From Rosettibacter firmus (GTDB taxonomy: Bacteria > Bacteroidota > Ignavibacteria > Ignavibacteriales > Melioribacteraceae), in NCBI RefSeq assembly GCF_036860695.1, contig NZ_JAYKGJ010000001.1, positions 930,001-994,000 on the forward strand: a stretch of DNA of 64,000 bases, written 5' to 3'. Of this stretch, positions 57,511 through 64,000 are shown in pieces. Below the pieces are notes generated by a model that searched no databases, was not told the DNA's origin, and worked only from the letters and a program-made list of their open reading frames with translations. The position numbers and the translations under genes are program-made. Within the stretch, counting starts at the first letter, position 1. Every line of letters starts with the position of its first letter.

Positions 57511-60108
57511 CTAATTAATTTTTATCCTTAGAGCTTTCAAATCTTCTTTTCTGGAACTATTTCCATAAAAAATTTCATAATCCCCACTGGTTATCATCAT
57601 TTTACCACTATTCCAATCATAAAATTCAAATGCATTACTATTAAGAGTAAATTGTACTACAGTTGATTTGCCTGCTTCAAGTTCAATCCTTTTAAAATCA
57701 CGCAGTGTTTTTATGGGTCCATCATGGTCATTTACTTTTTTAACATATATCTGCAAAACTTCAGCACCTTTATATTTACCCATATTAGTAACAGGGATGG
57801 AAATATTCAGCTGTTCATTTGCATTTATTTCTGTTTTATCAACTTTTGCTTCACCTATTTTAAAAGTTGTATAGCTTAAGCCATATCCAAAAGGAAATAG
57901 TGCATCATTAAAATATCGATAAGTTCTTCCTTTCATCGAATAATTCTCAAAATCTGGTAATTGATCAGAGCTTTTATAAAATGTAACTGGTAACTTGCCA
58001 GAAGGATTATAATCACCAAATATTACATCAGCAATAGCCAAGCCACCTGATTCTCCAGGATACCAGGCTTGAATAATTGCATCACAAGTTTCAGTTTCGG
58101 GAGTTAATGCAATAGCTGAGCCAGAACAATTAACAAAAATAATTTTCTTACCTGCCTGTTTTAATGCTTTTAATAAATTCCTTTGTACAGATGGGAGTTC
58201 AATGTTTGTTCTATCTCCACCTTTAAATCCTGGATAAGACACAGGCATTTCTTCGCCTTCAAGTCTACCAGAAAGTCCACCTACAAATACAACTAAATCT
58301 ATGTCTTTCAATTTTTTGATTAAATCAGAATAATCGATATCAACTTCGCTACCAAAATCAAACTCAATATTAGCTTGCCAGTTGTATAACTGAGCATATC
58401 GAATTTCAATAAAATATTTTTTTCCTGCTTCTACTTTGAATGGAATTCTGGAAGGAAGTGTTCTCCAATTTTCATATTTAATTAGAGATTCACCATTGAC
58501 CAACAATTCAAAAAATCCGGTTGCACCACACTTAAATACAATTTCTTCATTTTTTGATGCAACAAACTCTGTTTGATATTTTGCAGAAAAACCTTCCAGT
58601 TTTACTCCAGGTGCAAATTCATGTAAACCGGCAGTTGTAAGTTTTATTGGATGAGAAATATATTGTACTGCAACAATATCACCAGAAAAATCTCTGGTAT
58701 TCCAGTAAGTAGCTTTGAATCCTTTTTGACTTTCAAACTCGCATTGCTGAATGTAGCTTTTTGTAACTTTATCTTCTACAAGATCACAACCTTTATCATA
58801 AAAAACTTTATCTGGTGATAATTTAGAAATAATTCCTTCTAAAGTTGTAATTGTTTTAATAGGTTTACCATTATAATTTCCCCATTGCATAACTGAATCA
58901 ATTGCATTAGGACCAATAACAGCAATCTTTTTAATTGATGATTTATTTAATGGAAGAATATTATTTTTGTTTTGCAATAAGACTATAGATTGTCTTGCCA
59001 TTTCTAATGCAAGTTCACGATGCTCTTTATTATTAACAATTGAAACTGGAATTTTAGACCACGGAACAATTGAATCGGGGTCCATTTCTCCAAGTTCAAA
59101 ACGACCCATTAAAACTCTCATTAAGCTTTTATCAATATCTTCTTCTTTTATTAAGTTTCTTTTGACTGCAAGTGGTAAATTTTTATAAGTATAATTATTC
59201 CAGTAACATTCGAGATCTGTACCAGAGATTATAGCTTTTGATGCAGCGTGGAGTGCATCAGAAGAAACTTTGTGGTTAGTGTAAAAATCTGCAATTGCTC
59301 CGCAATCGGAAACAACTATATATTTAAATCCCCATTCATCACGTAATATACGTTCGAGTAATCTTGTATTACCACAGCATGGTTCATCATCCAATCTATG
59401 ATATGCACACATAACTTCTCGTACATTTGCATCTTTAACCAGAGCTTTAAAAGCTGGAAGATATGTTTCATATAGATCACGCGGGTCAACATCATTAATA
59501 TTAATTTCATGTCTTTTCCATTCGGGTCCAGAATGAACAGCAAAATGTTTTGCACAAGCATATAATTTACGATACTTTGATGTATCTGGACCTTGTAAAC
59601 CTTTTACAACTGCTACTCCCATTCGAGTCATTAAATATGGATCTTCACCATAAGTCTCCTGTCCACGTCCCCATCGAGGATCTCTGAATATGTTAATATT
59701 TGGAGTCCAGACTGATAAACTTAAAAAGCGTTTATTTTCACCACCGCGTCTTAAATGTTCATGATATTTAGCACGGACTTCATCAGAAACAGCATTAAAA
59801 ATTTTATAAACAAGTTCATCATTAAACGAAGCTGCCATTCCAATTGGTTGTGGAAAGACTGTCACACTATCATTATTTGCCAGTCCATGTAATGCTTCAC
59901 TCCACCAGTTGAATTTTTTAATACCAAGACGGGGAATCGCTTCAGATTGATCACATAACAATAATGCTTTTTCATCAAGTGTAAGTCGTGATATTAAATC
60001 TTTAGCTCTTTCTTCAAAACCAAGATCTGGATTTTGAAAAAGATATTTTTGCGCATTTATTGATAATGAAATAAAAAATAAAAATACCAGTGTTGTAATA
60101 TTATTCAT
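57511..60108 (-). CDS. Glycoside hydrolase family 3 (beta-xylosidase/beta-glucosidase) with PA14 insert
   Basis: 865 residues. A signal peptide (FISLSINAQ) leads into the GH3 TIM-barrel with KHFAVHSGPEWKRH and nucleophile D268 (VVSDCGAIADF). The C-terminal sandwich domain carries a PA14 module at about 455-590 and ends in an Fn3-like domain (ITNMGKYKGAEVLQIYVKK). The sequence around the nucleophile is of the xylosidase/arabinofuranosidase type. It releases monosaccharides from oligosaccharides. It lies 17 bases after the esterase gene on the same strand. Confidence 0.93.
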   Translation of the reverse strand: MNNITTLVFLFFISLSINAQKYLFQNPDLGFEERAKDLISRLTLDEKALLLCDQSEAIPRLGIKKFNWWSEALHGLANNDSVTVFPQPIGMAASFNDELVYKIFNAVSDEVRAKYHEHLRRGGENKRFLSLSVWTPNINIFRDPRWGRGQETYGEDPYLMTRMGVAVVKGLQGPDTSKYRKLYACAKHFAVHSGPEWKRHEININDVDPRDLYETYLPAFKALVKDANVREVMCAYHRLDDEPCCGNTRLLERILRDEWGFKYIVVSDCGAIADFYTNHKVSSDALHAASKAIISGTDLECYWNNYTYKNLPLAVKRNLIKEEDIDKSLMRVLMGRFELGEMDPDSIVPWSKIPVSIVNNKEHRELALEMARQSIVLLQNKNNILPLNKSSIKKIAVIGPNAIDSVMQWGNYNGKPIKTITTLEGIISKLSPDKVFYDKGCDLVEDKVTKSYIQQCEFESQKGFKATYWNTRDFSGDIVAVQYISHPIKLTTAGLHEFAPGVKLEGFSAKYQTEFVASKNEEIVFKCGATGFFELLVNGESLIKYENWRTLPSRIPFKVEAGKKYFIEIRYAQLYNWQANIEFDFGSEVDIDYSDLIKKLKDIDLVVFVGGLSGRLEGEEMPVSYPGFKGGDRTNIELPSVQRNLLKALKQAGKKIIFVNCSGSAIALTPETETCDAIIQAWYPGESGGLAIADVIFGDYNPSGKLPVTFYKSSDQLPDFENYSMKGRTYRYFNDALFPFGYGLSYTTFKIGEAKVDKTEINANEQLNISIPVTNMGKYKGAEVLQIYVKKVNDHDGPIKTLRDFKRIELEAGKSTVVQFTLNSNAFEFYDWNSGKMMITSGDYEIFYGNSSRKEDLKALRIKIN

Positions 60109-60125
60109 AATTATACCTCAAAATT

Positions 60126-63756
<3,631 letters not shown>

Positions 63757-63860
63757 ATTCAACTCAAACATTTTTTGATTACAAATTTTTTACAATTATT
63801 CCAGGTTATCTAAAAAATTATCTTCAAAACATGTAATATTTTTATTTAATAAATGAGATT

Positions 63861-64000
63861 TCAGTTATTATCATTAACGACTATAATTTTTTCACCTGGT
63901 TTAGTTTCAATATCGTAGACAAATGTATTTTTCAAACTTATGTTTTTAATTTCAGCTTGATTTGAAATTAATGGTTGTTTTACCTGCGGAGTAAAGTAAA
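63861..64000 (-). CDS. C-terminal end of an unidentified protein (partial)
   Basis: 46 codons are open to the window edge and end at a stop at 63861. They end with IETKPGEKIIVVNDNN after YFTPQVKQPLISNQAEIKNI. The beta-strand-like, charged end resembles the tails of large glycoside hydrolases but cannot be assigned. It is upstream of GH2 on the same strand and is probably part of the same locus. Confidence 0.45.
   Translation of the reverse strand, partial: YFTPQVKQPLISNQAEIKNISLKNTFVYDIETKPGEKIIVVNDNN

Overview
The window is an ordinary, densely coded chromosomal segment from an AT-rich, diderm bacterium. It most likely belongs to the Ignavibacteria (Melioribacter/Ignavibacterium-like) or a close relative in the Bacteroidota-Chlorobi group. 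The taxonomy is inferred from four things: a C-terminal type IX secretion sorting tail on a glycoside hydrolase (motif YPNPFNSTTRI), a b558-type SdhCAB complex, an ExbB-ExbD-ExbD-TonB cluster, and an AT-rich sequence with many TTG/GTG starts. I see no insertion sequence, prophage, CRISPR array, tRNA or rRNA.

Layout. 1-4 kb holds small membrane proteins (TM2, DUF2752), a DinB-like protein, a trypsin-like lipoprotein and a seven-heme NapC/NirT-type inner-membrane cytochrome. 4.1-7 kb holds rluE and a BtuB-like receptor behind a clear cobalamin riboswitch. 7.2-10.6 kb is sdhCAB with its own terminator. 10.6-17.3 kb holds an unknown acidic protein, obg, a lone FecCD/BtuC-type permease, an M48 lipoprotein, YjbQ, an S1/P1 nuclease and a LOG-family protein. 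17.3-21.7 kb is a cytochrome c maturation operon (ccmC-ccmD-ccmE-ccmF plus a SPOR protein). It includes a 49-residue ccmD and a CcmE whose heme-binding motif is CxxxY.

21.8-29.6 kb holds partner-switching components (RsbU-like phosphatase, RsbW-like kinase), a Sel1 protein, a metallo-beta-lactamase-fold enzyme and an operon of a PspF-like sigma54 activator, LptE, a processive GT2 and a TPR protein. 29.9-39 kb holds mpg, a GT9 heptosyltransferase-like gene, DUF3108, a dicarboxylate symporter, a PiT phosphate transporter with a PhoU-like tail, an amino-acid permease, small unknowns and pyrophosphatase. 39.2-47.5 kb is the TonB energising cluster fused into a conserved-looking operon with a PstS-like lipoprotein and a TPR protein, followed by a KinB/AlgB-like two-component pair. 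47.6-52 kb holds a PfkB kinase, a PEGA lipoprotein and an M28 peptidase next to a POT-type peptide transporter. 52.2-64 kb is a hemicellulose (xylan/arabinoxylan-type) utilisation locus on the minus strand: GH43, GH43-CBM6-T9SS, XylR-like regulator, GH3, CE1-like esterase, GH2 and the tail of one more gene.

How the parts fit. The ccm operon is needed to mature c-type cytochromes such as the heptaheme protein. SdhCAB feeds or drains the quinone pool that such a cytochrome could use. TonB/ExbBD would energise BtuB. The sugar locus, fructokinase-like kinase and peptide genes fit a heterotroph degrading plant polymers. The observations most worth a second look are the duplicated anti-Shine-Dalgarno element in the riboswitch platform, the heptaheme cytochrome with a CX3CH first heme, the CxxxY CcmE, the TonB/PstS-like cluster and the acidic protein coupled to obg.
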